A stretch of DNA of 64,000 bases, from NCBI RefSeq assembly GCF_000526215.1, contig NZ_JAFQ01000004.1, positions 4,960,001 to 5,024,000 on the forward strand, read 5' to 3'. The stretch comes from Nocardia sp. BMG51109 (GTDB lineage: Bacteria > Actinomycetota > Actinomycetes > Mycobacteriales > Mycobacteriaceae). The first letter of the stretch is position 1. The number at the start of each line of letters is the position of its first letter. A program made the translations under genes and the position numbers. Shown in pieces: positions 38,414 through 46,946 of the stretch. The notes beneath the pieces were generated by a model. That model saw nothing but the letters and a program-made list of their open reading frames with translations, made no database searches and was not told where the DNA came from.

Positions 38414-39325
38414 TCAGAGCGGACGCAGGTCGATCATCTTGCGCAGCCGCGCGCGATCCCGCTCCAGGCGCCGGGCCTCGTAGGCGATGGGGAAGTAGCG
38501 GATGCGCTCCGGCAGCAGCGGGACGGTGCGGCCGATGAGCCGGCCCAGCCGCCGCAGCTTGCGCTCGTCGGCATCGGACCAGGTGAGACCCAGCTTGCGG
38601 CGGGCGGATTCGGGAGTCGTGCCGACGGTGAAGAAGTACTGCAGCTGTCCGACCGGCGCCGTCGCCAGCCGCCAGACCGGGGCCAGCACCCGCGGCAGCC
38701 CGGCCGGCGGCGCGATCTTGCGGATGACCCGCAGGTAGTCGTGCGCGACGTTGGTCGCCACGAGATGGTGGTCGACCATCTCGTCGAACCATGTCTCCCA
38801 TTCGGCGAAGGTGGCCGGAATCTCCTTGGGCGGCACCGAGAAGTTGCGCATCAGCTGCACCACTTCGCCGTAGTACGCATCCTTGTCGGCGTCGGTGAGC
38901 GGCTTGCGGGTGAAGTACCGGCTGCCCTCGGTGAAGGCGAAGGTGCCGGTGTGCAGCACCCACGCCCACGGGCCGGAGGAGAGGGCCTTGTGGTGAACGC
39001 CCTGCGCGTCGACGGTGTTGAGGGTGGCGTGCATCGTGCGCAGCCGGTCCGCCTCGGCCAGCGCCTCCTCACCGCCGTACACCCACATCATCACCGATGC
39101 CAGGCTGCGGGTGGCGCGGCCCATCGGATCGGTGCGGAACGTCGAATGCTCGTCCACGACGGCGGCGATCGTCGGCTCCATGGTCTGCAGCAGGAACGCC
39201 GATCCCGCGGTGAGCGAGAACGTGATCAGGCCCGTTTCGTCCCACATCCGGGAGCCGGGCTCGAACGGCTGCCGGGGCGGCAGGTCGCTGGCGGGACGGT
39301 CGATGCGTGCTACCGACGCGGTCAT
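38414..39325 (-). CDS. MpaB/DUF2236-type oxygenase
   Basis: A 303-residue protein of the oxygenase MpaB family, formerly DUF2236 (latex-clearing-protein-like, heme b). Typical parts are SRMWDETGLITFSLTAGSAF, TIAAVVDEHSTFRTDPMGR, WVLHTGTFAFTEGSRYF and the C-terminal WSDADERKLRRLGRLIGR. Family members bind heme and some cleave C=C bonds, but no activity can be assigned here. It is the first gene of a minus-strand cluster ending with the lipase, and the TetR-family regulator gene is upstream in the same direction, 121 bases away. Confidence 0.86.
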   Translation of the reverse strand: MTASVARIDRPASDLPPRQPFEPGSRMWDETGLITFSLTAGSAFLLQTMEPTIAAVVDEHSTFRTDPMGRATRSLASVMMWVYGGEEALAEADRLRTMHATLNTVDAQGVHHKALSSGPWAWVLHTGTFAFTEGSRYFTRKPLTDADKDAYYGEVVQLMRNFSVPPKEIPATFAEWETWFDEMVDHHLVATNVAHDYLRVIRKIAPPAGLPRVLAPVWRLATAPVGQLQYFFTVGTTPESARRKLGLTWSDADERKLRRLGRLIGRTVPLLPERIRYFPIAYEARRLERDRARLRKMIDLRPL

Positions 39326-39446
39326 GGTGATCTCCTCTGATCACTCGACATCATGAGAGTCTTACTCGTTAATCTTCTCATCATGTCTACCGGATCGGCA
39401 AGGGCCGGTACCGTGATGCACCCGCCGAACCCCCGGGTCCGGGATC

Positions 39447-40013
39447 TCACCGGCGGTCCGGGGACAGGGCGCGCCGGGCGAGGGTGAGCCATCTCGATCG
39501 TGTTGCCGCGGTGGCATTGTCGGCCGGGGCGGTGGCGAGCAGCAGGACCACGTCGTCGACCGTGACGTCCGGGTGGAGCGCTTGTTCCTCGTGCGCCGCG
39601 GCGATCAGCCCGCCCACCGACGCGGCGGCTCTGTCGCGGAGCCGGGCCAGGGAATCGTCGGCCAGCCCGGTCACCGCGTGCCGCAACAGGCGCTCCTCCC
39701 GCAGTTCGACGGTGACCTGGTGCAACAGGCCGATGATCTCGTCCAGCGCGGTGGACTCGCCGGACTCCACCCGGGCCGAGGCGGCGTCCAGTGAGGCGGT
39801 GATCTGCTCTTCCAGGCCGGCCACGATCGCCTCGACCAGATCCTTCTTCGCCGGGAAGTGCCGGTACAGCGTGCCGACGGCAACGCCTGCGGCGGAAGCG
39901 ATGTCGTCCATGCCGACCTCCGGCCCGCGGGCGATCACCAGGTCGCGGGCGGCGCGCAGGATCGCCTCCCGGTTGCGCTGTGCGTCGGCTCGTCGCGGGT
40001 TCCGTGTGGGCAT
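39447..40013 (-). CDS. TetR-family transcriptional regulator
   Basis: A 188-residue TetR regulator. The DNA-binding domain is at residues 8-60 with ILRAARDLVIARGPEVGMDD and AAGVAVGTLYRHFPAKKDLV. ATG 40013 places the first helix at the usual distance; the upstream frame (with FMYCQERS) overlaps the promoter and operators and is probably not translated. Two near-identical 15-bp palindromes lie between it and the divergent SDR gene, so it very likely represses both. The ligand is unknown. Confidence 0.92.
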   Translation of the reverse strand: MPTRNPRRADAQRNREAILRAARDLVIARGPEVGMDDIASAAGVAVGTLYRHFPAKKDLVEAIVAGLEEQITASLDAASARVESGESTALDEIIGLLHQVTVELREERLLRHAVTGLADDSLARLRDRAAASVGGLIAAAHEEQALHPDVTVDDVVLLLATAPADNATAATRSRWLTLARRALSPDRR

Positions 40014-40040
40014 CTCCGGCTCCGTCGTCGTGGAACGCTC

Positions 40041-40046
40041 TTGACA
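40041..40046 (+). promoter_or_regulatory. TTGACA -35 element for the SDR gene
   Basis: A consensus TTGACA located so that the first TetR palindrome falls between -35 and -10, where a bound repressor would block RNA polymerase. The -10 region around 40064-40070 is a weak match. The assignment is inferred from position. Confidence 0.5.
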
Positions 40047-40051
40047 ATACA

Positions 40052-40066
40052 TGAACGAATGGTTCA
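40052..40066. promoter_or_regulatory. TetR operator 1 (TGAACGAATGGTTCA)
   Basis: A 15-bp inverted repeat with 5-bp arms (TGAAC/GTTCA) in the divergent TetR/SDR promoter. It matches the second copy at 40076-40090 in 14 of 15 positions. Confidence 0.78.
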
Positions 40067-40075
40067 CTTTTAACC

Positions 40076-40090
40076 TGAACGAATAGTTCA
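40076..40090. promoter_or_regulatory. TetR operator 2 (TGAACGAATAGTTCA)
   Basis: The second copy of the palindrome, centred 24 bp (a little over two helical turns) from the first, ending 14 bases before the SDR start codon. The pair suggests binding of two TetR dimers. Confidence 0.78.
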
Positions 40091-40104
40091 TGTTAGGAGA
40101 GGTC

Positions 40105-41019
40105 ATGTGGACAGAGACGGATATCCCGGATCAGCGCGGCCGGGTCGCGGTGGTGACGGGGGCGAACACCGGCCTCGGCTACGAGACCGCCCGCGCGCTC
40201 GCTGCCCGCGGCGCGGCGGTGGTACTGGCCTGCCGCAGCACCGGCAAGGCAGAGTCGGCGGCCCGACGGATCGCCGCCGCGGTACCGGGAGCGGTCGTCG
40301 AGACCGTCCGGCTCGATCTGAGTTCGCTGACCTCTGTGCGGGCGGCAGCGGACGATATCCGGCGCCGCTACCGGCGGATCGATCTACTGATCAACAACGC
40401 GGGCGTCACCGGCCTGCACGGTCGCACCGGCGACGGCGCCGAAATCCAGTTCGGCGTCAACCATCTGGGGCATTTCGCGCTCACCGGCCTGGTGCTGGAC
40501 CTGCTGGTACCGGATGCGCGGATCGTGACCGTCAGCAGCATCGGGCACCGGTTCGGCCGCATGAACCGCGACGGCATGCCCTGCGGCACAAGCACATATG
40601 CCGACTCGAAGCTGGCCAACCTGCTGTTCACCTACGAGCTGGACCGGCGCCTGCGTGCGGTGCACCGCCCGGTGGCGGCGCTGGCCGCCCATCCCGGCGG
40701 CGCGACCACCGAGGTGTTCCGGTACTCGCCACCGTGGTTCCGGATTCCGAACGTGGCCGTAGCCAAGCTGTTCGGCCGCACGCCCGCCATGGGCGCACTA
40801 CCCACCCTGCGCGCGGCCACCGACCCGGCCGCACGCGGCGGCGAATACTACGGCCCGGCAGGGTTGTTCGAGATCCGCGGCTTTCCGGCGGTCGCGAAAT
40901 CCGCGACCCGATCCCACGATCCGCACCTGCAGGCCACGTTGTGGGCGACCTCGGAGAAGATGACGGCAGTACGGTACCTCGGACAGCCGAAACATCCGGA
41001 GCCCCGGCCGAATTCGTAG
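40105..41019 (+). CDS. SDR-family oxidoreductase (retinol dehydrogenase-like)
   Basis: A 304-residue SDR of the group related to retinol and protochlorophyllide dehydrogenases: VVTGANTGLGYETARAL, ACRSTGKAESAA, LLINNAGV, FGVNHLGHFALTGLVLD, VTVSSIGH and TYADSKLANLLFTYEL (YxxxK). ATG 40105 is preceded by AGGAGAGG. It is controlled by the divergent TetR gene through the two operators. The last ten codons (QPKHPEPRPNS) lie in a 30-bp segment that is 27/30 identical to the region of the glnA1 terminator downstream, so the C-terminus may be a recent addition. Confidence 0.9.
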   Translation: MWTETDIPDQRGRVAVVTGANTGLGYETARALAARGAAVVLACRSTGKAESAARRIAAAVPGAVVETVRLDLSSLTSVRAAADDIRRRYRRIDLLINNAGVTGLHGRTGDGAEIQFGVNHLGHFALTGLVLDLLVPDARIVTVSSIGHRFGRMNRDGMPCGTSTYADSKLANLLFTYELDRRLRAVHRPVAALAAHPGGATTEVFRYSPPWFRIPNVAVAKLFGRTPAMGALPTLRAATDPAARGGEYYGPAGLFEIRGFPAVAKSATRSHDPHLQATLWATSEKMTAVRYLGQPKHPEPRPNS

Positions 41020-41229
41020 TAACGCGGTTACGAGGGTCGTCCGCCGTGATCGGTCGAGGCTCCGGGCCGGTGACTCACTGGTGAGATCACGCTGCGTCGG
41101 TCTTCTCGATAGTTGGGTGGTTCGATATGAAACCGGTTCGCCCGCTTGCTGATGCCCGGCGTCACGCCGAGCAGTTGGTCGGCACATCGGACCCGACGGA
41201 TCGTTCGTGATTTCCGGTCCCGAAACGGC

Positions 41230-41261
41230 CGGAGCCCCAGCCGAATTCGGCTGGGGCTCCG
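41230..41261 (-). terminator. Terminator hairpin of glnA1
   Basis: A perfect 32-base palindrome (arms CGGAGCCCCAGCCGAA and its complement) starting 14 bases after the glnA1 stop. It would form a very stable stem and probably terminates transcription from both sides, given the convergent SDR gene. No T-run is present. Confidence 0.8.
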
Positions 41262-41274
41262 TGAAACGCGCAAC

Positions 41275-42711
41275 TCACACGTCGAAGTAGAGTTCGAACT
41301 CGTAGGGGTGCGGGCGGAGGTTGACCGGGGCGATCTCGTTGTCGCGCTTGAGCGAGATCCAGGTTTCGACCAGGTCCTCGGTGAAGACGTTGCCCTCGGT
41401 GAGGTACTCGTGGTCCTCCTCCAGCTTGTCGATGACCGACGAGAGGCTGGTGGGGGCCTGCGGGATGCTCTTGGCCTCCTCCGGCGGGAGCTCGTAGAGG
41501 TCCTTGTCGACCGGGGCCTGCGGCTCCAGCTTGCGCTTGATGCCGTCCAGGCCGGCCATCATCATGGCGGCGAAGGCCAGGTACGGGTTGCCCGAGGAGT
41601 CGGGCGCGCGGAACTCGATGCGCTTGGCCTTCGGGTTGTTGCCCGTCACCGGGATGCGCACGGCCGCTGAGCGGTTGCGCTGCGAGTACACCAGGTTGAT
41701 CGGGGCCTCGAAGCCCGGCACCAGGCGGTGGTAGGAGTTCACCGTCGGGTTGGTGAACGCCAGCAGCGACGGCGCGTGGTACAGGATGCCGGCGATGTAG
41801 TGCCGCGCCAGATCCGACAGCCCGCCGTAGCCGGCCTCGTCGTGGAACAGCGGCTTGCCGTCCTTCCACAGCGACTGGTGCACATGCATGCCCGAGCCGT
41901 TGTCACCGAACAGCGGCTTGGGCATGAAGGTCACCGTCTTGCCCTCGGCCCACGCGGTGTTCTTCACGATGTACTTGAACAGCTGCAGGTCGTCGGCCGC
42001 CGACAGCAGGGTGCCGAACTTGTAGTTGATCTCGGCCTGGCCGGCGGTGCCCACCTCGTGGTGGCCGCGCTCCAGCTCGAAACCGGCGTTCTGCAGGTTG
42101 GTCGAGATCTTGTCGCGCAGGTCGACGTAGTGGTCGTACGGCGCGACCGGGAAGTAGCCGCCCTTGTTGCGGACCTTGTAGCCGCGGTTCAGGGTGCCGT
42201 CCGGGTTGTATTCCGCGCCGGTGTTCCAGGAGCCGGAGACCGACTCGATCTCGTAGAAGGCGCCGTTGATCGCCGAGTCGTAGCGGATCGAGTCGAAGAT
42301 GTAGAACTCCGCCTCGGGGCCGAAGAACGCGGTGTCGGCGATCCCGGTGCTCTTCAGGTACTCCTCGGCCTTGCGGGCGACGTTGCGCGGGTCGCGGCTG
42401 TAGGACTCTCGGGTGAACGGGTCGTGCACGAAGTGGTTGAGGTTCAGCGTCTTGGCGGCGCGGAACGGGTCGATCCGCGCGGTGCTGAAGTCGGGGAGCA
42501 GCAGCATGTCCGACTCGTCGATCGACTGGAAGCCGCGCACGGACGATCCGTCGAACGCCATGCCTTCTTCGGCGAGATCAGCGGTGAACGCCTTCGCCGG
42601 GATCGAGAAGTGCTGCTGCACACCGGGGAGGTCGGTGAACCGGACGTCGACGTACTCGACCTCCTCCTCCTTGATGTACTTGATGACCTCGTCGGCCGTG
42701 CTGAACGCCAC
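41275..42711 (-). CDS. glnA1: Glutamine synthetase type I, main enzyme
   Basis: A 478-residue ATP-dependent glutamate-ammonia ligase, equal in length to M. tuberculosis GlnA1. Conserved parts are [39 protein letters not shown], the metal ligands in [45 protein letters not shown] and [10 protein letters not shown]. The adenylylation loop is present as [10 protein letters not shown], with the tyrosine that GlnE modifies. GTG 42711, with AAGGAG seven bases upstream, gives [17 protein letters not shown], aligning with mycobacterial GlnA1; the longer frame upstream covers the promoter. A GlnR box lies 75 bases before the start and a strong terminator follows. Confidence 0.98.
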   Translation of the reverse strand: MAFSTADEVIKYIKEEEVEYVDVRFTDLPGVQQHFSIPAKAFTADLAEEGMAFDGSSVRGFQSIDESDMLLLPDFSTARIDPFRAAKTLNLNHFVHDPFTRESYSRDPRNVARKAEEYLKSTGIADTAFFGPEAEFYIFDSIRYDSAINGAFYEIESVSGSWNTGAEYNPDGTLNRGYKVRNKGGYFPVAPYDHYVDLRDKISTNLQNAGFELERGHHEVGTAGQAEINYKFGTLLSAADDLQLFKYIVKNTAWAEGKTVTFMPKPLFGDNGSGMHVHQSLWKDGKPLFHDEAGYGGLSDLARHYIAGILYHAPSLLAFTNPTVNSYHRLVPGFEAPINLVYSQRNRSAAVRIPVTGNNPKAKRIEFRAPDSSGNPYLAFAAMMMAGLDGIKRKLEPQAPVDKDLYELPPEEAKSIPQAPTSLSSVIDKLEEDHEYLTEGNVFTEDLVETWISLKRDNEIAPVNLRPHPYEFELYFDV

Positions 42712-42785
42712 GTAGTACTCCTTACGGATCGGTTCCCAGCCTGTGCCGATTGCTGGGTGTCGTCGCTGAACGCTATGGATGCGGT

Positions 42786-42823
42786 GTTTCCCGACAATCA
42801 AGACTGTGTTTCGCCAGTGTTAC
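42786..42823 (-). promoter_or_regulatory. GlnR box of glnA1
   Basis: Read on the minus strand: GTAAC-N6-GAAAC-N6-TTGAT-N6-GAAAC. This is the double a/b-site layout of the actinobacterial nitrogen regulator GlnR (consensus gTnAC-n6-GaAAC repeated at 22-bp spacing). Three half-sites match well and one is degenerate. It lies about 75 bp upstream of the glnA1 start, so GlnR control under nitrogen limitation is expected. Confidence 0.75.
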
Positions 42824-43099
42824 ACGTACCGCTGGCCTCGGGTTTCGGCGTCCCGGCGCCTCCCGCGGAGGAGGGCGGGCCACCGATAACGGCCGGACCA
42901 GCACGCATATCCTGCCATTCGCGGAGCCCGGCTGGCTGCGAAGGTACCGAAAAGATGTGTGAAAAAGCACGCCTCGCACGGGACCCGCCGCTGTGAGTTT
43001 CTCGCGCGCAACACCGCGGGCCCGGTTGGCGCACCGATCGCGGCGGAGGGGACACGGGTGTGACGCGGGCGGCGTGCACCGGATGCCTAAGCTGAGGAC

Positions 43100-43558
43100 A
43101 TGGCACGAATCACCGGCTCCTGGTTGTCCGGACCGAACGCGTCCGATCCGGGCGAGCCGGGTCCCGACGAGTACCCGGGCGAGCTGCTGGGGCTGCCGGA
43201 GTCCGGGGCCGGCTCCCTGGTGTCGATGATGCGGCGGATCGTCGCGCTGTTCGTGGACTGGTTCATCGCCATGGGCATCGCGGCGCTGATCGCCCGCGGC
43301 GGCTCGATCAACACGCTCACGCTGCTGGTGTGGTTCGTGATCGGCATCGTCACCGTGACGTTGTTCGGCTTCACCCCGGGCCAGTTCTTCCTCCGGATGC
43401 GCGTGATCCGGGTGGACGCCGAGGCCCCGGTCGGTGTCGTCCGCGCGCTGGCCCGCCAGGTCCTGCTGATCTTCGTGGTCCCCGCCCTGTTCACCGACTC
43501 CGACGGCCGCGGCATGCACGACCGCGCCACCGGCACCGCCCTGGTCCGCCTGCGCTGA
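43100..43558 (+). CDS. RDD-family membrane protein
   Basis: A 152-residue protein with a hydrophilic Pro/Gly-rich start of about 45 residues and three hydrophobic segments: RRIVALFVDWFIAMGIAALI, LTLLVWFVIGIVTVTLFGFT and ALARQVLLIFVVPALF. The RDD family is named for conserved Arg/Asp residues, here R-x(6)-D in the first helix and MHDRATGTALVR at the end. The function is unknown; some members are ion exchangers. In mycobacteria an RDD gene is the immediate neighbour of glnA1 (Rv2219A), as here. Confidence 0.88.
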   Translation: MARITGSWLSGPNASDPGEPGPDEYPGELLGLPESGAGSLVSMMRRIVALFVDWFIAMGIAALIARGGSINTLTLLVWFVIGIVTVTLFGFTPGQFFLRMRVIRVDAEAPVGVVRALARQVLLIFVVPALFTDSDGRGMHDRATGTALVRLR

Positions 43559-43599
43559 CGGTCTCCGCGCCCGAATCATTCCCGCCCGGGCAACGAAAA

Positions 43600-43631
43600 G
43601 GCCCGCATCCCGGTGTGCGGGGCGCGGGCCT
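43600..43631. terminator. Bidirectional terminator between RDD and DUF4191 genes
   Basis: An 8-bp stem AGGCCCGC / GCGGGCCT with a 16-nt loop lies between the convergent RDD and DUF4191 genes, preceded by AAAA on the plus strand (a U-run for the minus-strand transcript). Confidence 0.65.
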
Positions 43632-43691
43632 GTCGTCTCGTCAACGCTGTCTCGTCAACGTTGTCTCGTCCGCAGCGGCTCGTCCTCGGTG

Positions 43692-44435
43692 TCAGCGGCG
43701 GCGGATGGTGCGCTGCATGCCGCGCATCTTGGCGCCGGTGGGCAGCGGGCCTTTCGGCATGGCCGGGCCGCCGCGGGTGGCCAGGGCCGACAACCGGCCC
43801 TCGATGAGATCCATCCGCTTGGTGTCGATATTGCGCGGCAGCTTGGTGAGGTAGCGCTGCAGACCCTTGAGCGGGACCTGGCCCTCGTCGTTGCCGATGA
43901 CGACGTCGTAGATCGGGGTGTCGCCGACCAGCCGGGCGGTCTTCTTCTTCTCCTGCGCCAGCAGCGATTTCAGGCGCGACGGGGAGCCCTCGGCGACCAG
44001 CACGACACCCGGCAGGCCGATCACCCGGTGCACGGCGTCGAGCTGGGTGGTGGCCGCGACGCCCTGGGTGACGCGCCACTTGCCCTGCAGATTGTCCAGC
44101 ACCCATGCGGCCGCCCCGGCCTGGCCCTCGGCCTTGGCGTAGACGTTGCGCTGCACCCGGCGGCCGAAGATGATGAACGCCACCAGCGCGCCGAGCAGCA
44201 GGCCGACCGGCAGGAAGAACCACTGCAGGTGCACGAACAGGCCGATCACGAACAGCACCACGGTGATGCCCACCAGCGCGCCGATCATCAACGGCAGCAG
44301 GAGCTTGTCCTCCTTGCGCTGCATGTTGAACGCCTGCCAGAGCTGCTGGCGCCGCTCCTTCGACGCCTGCCTGCGTGCCGCCTTGGCGGCGGCCTTCGCT
44401 TCCTTGGACGCCTGCCCGCCCTTACCTGCTGCCAT
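43692..44435 (-). CDS. DUF4191 membrane protein (Rv2219-type)
   Basis: A 247-residue protein. The first 40 residues are highly basic (AAKAAARRQASKERRQQLWQ), two hydrophobic helices follow at about residues 46-95 (LPLMIGALVGITVVLFVIGL and FFLPVGLLLGALVAFIIFG), and the rest is a soluble domain with VVLVAEGSPSRLKSLLAQEK and TPIYDVVIGNDEGQVPLKGL. This composition is that of the conserved actinobacterial DUF4191 family (M. tuberculosis Rv2219), whose role is not known. It keeps the conserved position between glnA1 and lipA/lipB, although an EF-G-like gene has been inserted upstream. Confidence 0.88.
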   Translation of the reverse strand: MAAGKGGQASKEAKAAAKAARRQASKERRQQLWQAFNMQRKEDKLLLPLMIGALVGITVVLFVIGLFVHLQWFFLPVGLLLGALVAFIIFGRRVQRNVYAKAEGQAGAAAWVLDNLQGKWRVTQGVAATTQLDAVHRVIGLPGVVLVAEGSPSRLKSLLAQEKKKTARLVGDTPIYDVVIGNDEGQVPLKGLQRYLTKLPRNIDTKRMDLIEGRLSALATRGGPAMPKGPLPTGAKMRGMQRTIRRR

Positions 44436-44489
44436 GATTCTCAGGATATCCGGGAATGCCCGGTTGCCCGCGCCGGGGATGCGGGGCCC

Positions 44490-44603
44490 GTGGTTACGCT
44501 CCGCTGCCGCCTCCGGGCCTGACTGCTCAGGCTGTGTCGTTGTCGGCCTGAGCGGGGCCCTGCGTGGTTACGCTCCGCTACCGCCTCCGGGCCTGACCGC
44601 TCA
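44490..44603. repeat. Imperfect 40-bp direct repeat at 3' end of the EF-G-like gene
   Basis: Copies at 44490-44529 and 44564-44603 (both beginning GTGGTTACGCTCCGCT) agree at 38 of 40 positions. The second copy ends on the stop codon of the EF-G-like gene, so the first lies entirely in the intergenic region. It probably arose by a 74-bp tandem duplication. Confidence 0.8.
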
Positions 44604-46802
44604 CGCCGGGGCGCTCGCCTGTGCCCGGATGTCCTCGGCACGCTGCGCGGGCATCGGCTCGTGCCGGGTGTAGGCGCGGGTGAAGTGCGCGGAGCCGTGC
44701 GCCAGCGAGCGCAGATCGATGGCGTAGCGGCTCAGTTCGAGTTCGGGGACCTCGGCACGGACGACGGTGCGGCCGCCGGTCGTCGGTTCGGTGCCCAGGA
44801 CCCGGCCGCGGCGGCCGGACAGGTCGCCGAGCACGGCGCCGACGTGGTCGTCGGATACCGTCACCCGCACCTCGGCGATCGGTTCCAGCAGGTCGACCCG
44901 GGCGGCCGCGGCGGCCTCGCGCAGCGCCAGCGCACCGGCGGTCTGGAAGGCGGCGTCGGAGGAATCGACCGAGTGTGCCTTGCCGTCGTACAGCGTCACG
45001 CGCACATCGACGAGCGGATATCCGGCGACCACCCCGCGCGCGGCCTGCGCCCGCACGCCCTTCTCCACCGACGGAATGAACTGGCGCGGAACGACTCCGC
45101 CCACCACCTTGTCCTCGAATTCGATGCCCGACCCCTCCGGCAGCGGCGCCACCTCGATCTCGCAGATCGCGTACTGGCCGTGGCCGCCGGACTGCTTCAC
45201 GTGCCGGCCCCGCCCGGATGCGCCGGTGGCGAACGTCTCCCGCAGCGCCACCCGATGATCGAGCGTGTCGACCTGCACCCCGAAGCGGGACCGCAGCCGC
45301 TCCAGCGCCACGTCGCGATGCGCCTCGCCCAGACACCACAGCACCAGCTGGTGGGTCTGGCCGTTCTGCTCCAGCCGCACCGCGGGATCCTCGGCGACCA
45401 GGCGCGACAGGCTCAGCGAGAGCTTGTCCTCGTCGGCCTTGCCGTGTGCGCGAATGGCCACCGGCAGCAGCGGTTCCGGCATCGGCCAGGGCGCGATCAG
45501 CAGGGGGGCGTCCTTGGCCGAGAGAGTGTCGCCGGTCTCGGCGTGCCCGAGCTTGCCGACGCAGGCGATATCGCCGGCGATCGCCTGGCCGAGCGGGCGC
45601 TGCTGCTTGCCGAACGGCGCCGACAGCCCGCCCGCCCGCTCGTCGACGTCGTGGTTGCGCTCCTCGATCGGACCGTGCCCGCAGACGTGCACGGTGTCGT
45701 CGGCGTGCAGCGTGCCCGAGAACATCCGCACCAGCGACACCCGCCCGACGTAGGGATCGGACGCGGTGCGGATCACCTCCGCCGCCAGCGGGCCGGCCGG
45801 ATCGCAGGTCAGCGGCACCGGACCGGAGCCGTCGCCGAGTCGCGACGCCGACACCGGATGTTCGGCGGGAGTGGGGAATCCGCGCGTGATCAGATCCAGG
45901 ATCTCCACCATGCCCAGGCCCTCGCGGGCGCCCTCCGGCGGCGGCGCCGCGATCAGGACCGGGTGGAAGGTGCCCCGGGCGACGGCCCGCTCCAGATCGG
46001 TGACCAGGGTGGTGAGGTCGATCTCCGCACCGGCCAGGTACCGGTCCATCAGGGTCTCGTCCTCGCTCTCGGCGATGATGCCCTCGATGAGCCGCCCGCG
46101 GGCCCGGTCGATCAGGGCGGCCTGTTCGGCGGTCGTCTCGGCACGGGTGTGCTCGCCCCGGGAGTAGTCGAAGACATGCTCGGTGAGCAGGTCGATCAGC
46201 CCCGTCACCGGCCGGTGCCCGTCGGATCCCCGCGGGCCGTACACCGGAAGATGCAGCGGCAGCATGCTTTCCGCGGCGCCGCCGCCGAGGATGTCGCGGC
46301 AGGTCTCGGTCATCTCGTCGAAATCGGCGCGGGCGGCGTCCAAGTGGGTGATCACCAGCGCGCGCGGCATGCCGACGCTCGCGCACTCCTCCCACAGCGC
46401 GAGGGTCTGCCCGCCGACGCCCGCCGCGCCCGCGGCGGCCGAGATAACGAAGAGGGCCGCGTCCGCTGCCCGCAGACCGGCCCTCAGCTCGCCGACGAAA
46501 TCGGCATATCCTGGCGTGTCCAGGAGATTTATCTTGATGCCGCCGTAGGCGACCGGCACCACCGACAGCTGCACCGATCGGTGCTGGCGATGCTCGATGT
46601 CGTCGTAGTCGGACACGCAGGTGCCGTCCTCCACCCGGCCTGCCCGGGTGAGCGCGCCGGTGGCCATCGAGAGGGCCTCCACCAGCGTGGTCTTACCCGA
46701 GCCGCTCTGACCGACGAGGACCACGTTGCGGATCGCGTCGGGACGTTCCGCCGTGATCGTCGTGCCGTTGGCGCCTGCCGATGTGCTCGCTCTCTCGGCC
46801 AT
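44601..46802 (-). CDS. EF-G-like translation GTPase (EF-G2 type)
   Basis: A 733-residue paralogue of elongation factor G, of the actinobacterial EF-G2 group. The P-loop is VGQSGSGKTTLVEAL, switch II LLDTPGYADFVGELR, and domains II to V follow in EF-G order, with VRVTVSDDHVGAVLGDLSGR and a C-terminal RAEVPELELSRYAIDLRSL. The G4 motif, normally NKxD (or TKxD), reads VITHLDAARADF, with His at the lysine position. EF-G2 of mycobacteria has GTPase activity but does not translocate, so ribosome translocation is not assumed here. ATG 46802 starts a polar 20-residue extension before the G domain. No gene of this kind sits here in M. tuberculosis. Confidence 0.9.
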   Translation of the reverse strand: MAERASTSAGANGTTITAERPDAIRNVVLVGQSGSGKTTLVEALSMATGALTRAGRVEDGTCVSDYDDIEHRQHRSVQLSVVPVAYGGIKINLLDTPGYADFVGELRAGLRAADAALFVISAAAGAAGVGGQTLALWEECASVGMPRALVITHLDAARADFDEMTETCRDILGGGAAESMLPLHLPVYGPRGSDGHRPVTGLIDLLTEHVFDYSRGEHTRAETTAEQAALIDRARGRLIEGIIAESEDETLMDRYLAGAEIDLTTLVTDLERAVARGTFHPVLIAAPPPEGAREGLGMVEILDLITRGFPTPAEHPVSASRLGDGSGPVPLTCDPAGPLAAEVIRTASDPYVGRVSLVRMFSGTLHADDTVHVCGHGPIEERNHDVDERAGGLSAPFGKQQRPLGQAIAGDIACVGKLGHAETGDTLSAKDAPLLIAPWPMPEPLLPVAIRAHGKADEDKLSLSLSRLVAEDPAVRLEQNGQTHQLVLWCLGEAHRDVALERLRSRFGVQVDTLDHRVALRETFATGASGRGRHVKQSGGHGQYAICEIEVAPLPEGSGIEFEDKVVGGVVPRQFIPSVEKGVRAQAARGVVAGYPLVDVRVTLYDGKAHSVDSSDAAFQTAGALALREAAAAARVDLLEPIAEVRVTVSDDHVGAVLGDLSGRRGRVLGTEPTTGGRTVVRAEVPELELSRYAIDLRSLAHGSAHFTRAYTRHEPMPAQRAEDIRAQASAPA

Positions 46803-46946
46803 GTGTCCTCGCTCCCGGAGTAGACACGTGCGGTCAACCCGAGCTTCCCACCGGGGACCGCGGCCTGTCATCGATTCGCAAGATCCCGAGACGACATGCC
46901 GGGAACGAGCCCGGGCCGTGATGAAACGGCCCCGGCCCGGGCGGCG

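Noticed and set aside
44661..46823. A 720-codon open frame antisense to the EF-G-like gene.
   Set aside because: Its translation is rich in Arg/Gly/His/Gln and lacks any domain; it is a high-GC antisense shadow.
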